Below are positions 62,361-64,000 of a stretch of DNA of 64,000 bases, piece by piece. This stretch comes from Hoplostethus atlanticus. Taxonomy: Eukaryota; Chordata; Actinopteri; Trachichthyiformes; Trachichthyidae. Position 1 is the stretch's first letter. The number at the start of each line of letters is the position of its first letter. The stretch is from assembly GCA_034670405.1 (NCBI GenBank), contig JAXDDX010000001.1:1941001-2005000 (forward strand), read 5' to 3'. Made by a program: the position numbers and the translations under genes. The notes beneath the pieces were generated by a model. It had not been told where the DNA came from. It saw only the letters and a program-made list of their open reading frames with translations, and did no database searches.

Positions 62361-62362
<2 letters not shown>

Positions 62363-62678
62363 GAGGCGGTAGAGGGGTTAAAGGTCCACAGTCTATGGGA
62401 GGGAAAGTGTCGTCCCGGTCCAGTGAGTCAGTCAGTGTGTTGTAGCGTCCCGTCAGAGTGAGTAAGACTCTCCAGCCAGTCCCGTTCCCCCCTCGCTCTT
62501 CCTCTGAGCCCCCTGATGTTCAACAACACTTCCCGTAAAGTGGCCGGTTAACCCCTCTCCATATCAGTGACACACACACACACGCACACACACACACACA
62601 CACACACAAAAATGTGCAAATCAAGTTACACACAGATAATCCAAAGACATGCACACACAAACACACCAAACACAAACA

Positions 62679-62712
<34 letters not shown>

Positions 62713-62814
62713 CACCAAACAAAGAACCACTTAGAGCAATACATTCATTCAGAGTCTGTGCAGCAGACCGGCCACACAGAGACACATTCATAATGCACAG
62801 TCTCTCATGCACAA

Positions 62815-63165
62815 CAGGATTGGACCGATATGGGTGTTTTAAAAGGCAGACACCAATACTGATACTTTTGGATTGAAGTTACTAGCAGATACTTCTTGCC
62901 GATATATCCAAAATATTACAAGGACTCAGTGTTTCGCTGTAGATGTTTTTATTCTTGTCAGGGTGGAAAAACCTCTGAAAGCATTTAGACAACGAGACAC
63001 TAAAACTCTCCACTGAAACTGAAGATACTAATACTAATAATAATAGACAACCAGTGTAGTATTGATAAATCCTACAATAAATATGTAATCAAACAAACTG
63101 ACAAACTGACTTGCCAATATCTGATTCTTAATGAAAGGCTGATTTATTGATCCAACCATAATATA
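62815..63165. repeat. Dispersed repeat, copy C
   Basis: GGATTGGACCGATATGGGTG at the left, then AAGGACTCAGTGTTTC, GTGGAAAAACCTCTGAAAGC and GAGACACTAAAACTCTCC, followed by GAAAGGCTGATTTATTGAT. Similar in order to copies A and B. Confidence 0.65.
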
Positions 63166-63914
63166 TAATGTGAGTATTCTCCATAAGCTGGTGCAGTTAG
63201 GCTGTAAAATGCAGTTACATAAGAAGTGAATGTACTCATCATGGAATACACACACACACACACGCACACACACACACACACACACATTTTTGTTTTATGT
63301 GACCCTACAGTTCACACACACATTCAGGCCCTATACTGAATTGGGTGAGACACTGTTTACAACATCGACTGGTTAACGGGGGGGGGGGCTGTGATGGTTC
63401 AGTAATGGGACACGATCGCTATAATAGCTTATGTTATGGAGCGGTTCGGCCCGGCCACTCTCCTGCTGAGAAAGTGAATTTATTTTTAAAGCTGCTATCT
63501 TTGAACAGAGAGCGACCTTACTCCTACTGGAATGTTACTGTGTACGTTTAGAAAATATTTCAAGAGTTTTGTTCTGAGATATCTGAGATATCTACCATTT
63601 AAAAAAATCTCACACCCATTAAACAAAATGACTGACAGCAAATTAGAGTATTTTACCTCCAGTGACATTTGGTTTTCATGAACTAACTTATACTACAGTA
63701 GGGATGACTTTCTTACCTTTTAACAACATAAATCAATTTACTATAGAAAACAGAGCTAATCAACAAGTACTTAATGATACCTAAACACATTAAAAATACT
63801 GATGAACTTTTATTAATTTCTTTCTGAATCATTTTAACTAATTTTATGTTTTTGTTCCACTTTGTCTAAAACTAAAACCTTTTTGAATTACATCACAAAA
63901 CTACAACTACACCA

Positions 63915-63968
63915 TACTAACCCAATAACTAACTAAACTAACTAACTAAACTAAACTAAACTAAACTG
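63915..63968 (+). repeat. (AACTA/AAACT)n array
   Basis: AACTAACT-type tetramers grading into AAACT pentamers. Confidence 0.9.
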
Positions 63969-64000
63969 TTCCTCGGGTCCCTCTGAGAGCTGAGGAGGCC

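Larger units (their letters stand above)
60038..64000. other. Upstream of the first recognised tead4 exon
   Basis: Probably contains the start of a longer tead4 intron and perhaps a 5' non-coding exon, which I could not identify. Recognisable content is an L2-like LINE end, GT/CA arrays, a 15-bp minisatellite, two pentanucleotide arrays and dispersed repeat copy C. No gene was recognised to the right edge. Confidence 0.7.

Overview
This window is nuclear DNA from a vertebrate, almost certainly a teleost fish. The evidence is split genes with GT-AG introns, proteins clearly related to human KCNQ1, MRPS35, MANSC4 and TEAD4, very abundant CA/GT and GA microsatellites, and a mix of tRNA-derived SINEs, L1- and L2-like LINE tails and short inverted-repeat DNA transposons typical of fish introns. 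There is no bacterial, phage, CRISPR or plasmid content.

Layout. (1) 196-14555, minus strand: exons 1-5 of kcnq1, the slow delayed-rectifier potassium channel; the pore, S6 and C-terminal exons lie beyond the left edge. (2) 18252-28587, plus strand: all eight coding exons of mrps35, a mitochondrial small-ribosomal-subunit protein. The last exon carries an apparent one-base insertion that breaks the reading frame. (3) 29904-31965, minus strand: three-exon mansc4, a single-pass membrane protein whose Pro/Thr/Ser stalk is expanded by a 30-bp coding repeat; it is tail-to-tail with mrps35. (4) 35338-60037, minus strand: eleven coding exons of tead4, the Hippo-pathway TEA-domain transcription factor. 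Its first recognisable coding exon has no ATG and has an in-frame stop just upstream, in line with the non-AUG initiation known for this family. (5) 60038-64000: sequence upstream of tead4, mostly repeats, with no gene recognised.

The four genes do not form a pathway; they are ordinary neighbours. mrps35 and mansc4 are also adjacent in human (12p11), whereas KCNQ1 (11p15) and TEAD4 (12p13) are elsewhere, so the linkage itself is of evolutionary interest.

The most notable non-genic structures are: a hAT element that keeps a BED zinc-finger ORF, has a perfect 8-bp target duplication, and sits inside another inverted-repeat element in mrps35 intron 6; a 141-bp hAT MITE with a perfect 8-bp duplication in kcnq1 intron 1; a long foldback (two arms of about 157 bp) between mansc4 and tead4; a higher-order pentanucleotide array beside a tead4 5' splice site; and three related copies of an interspersed repeat whose ends I could not define. 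I found no convincing new biological system. All coordinates were read by eye, and splice sites are inferred from GT/AG signals, phase and similarity to the human proteins.
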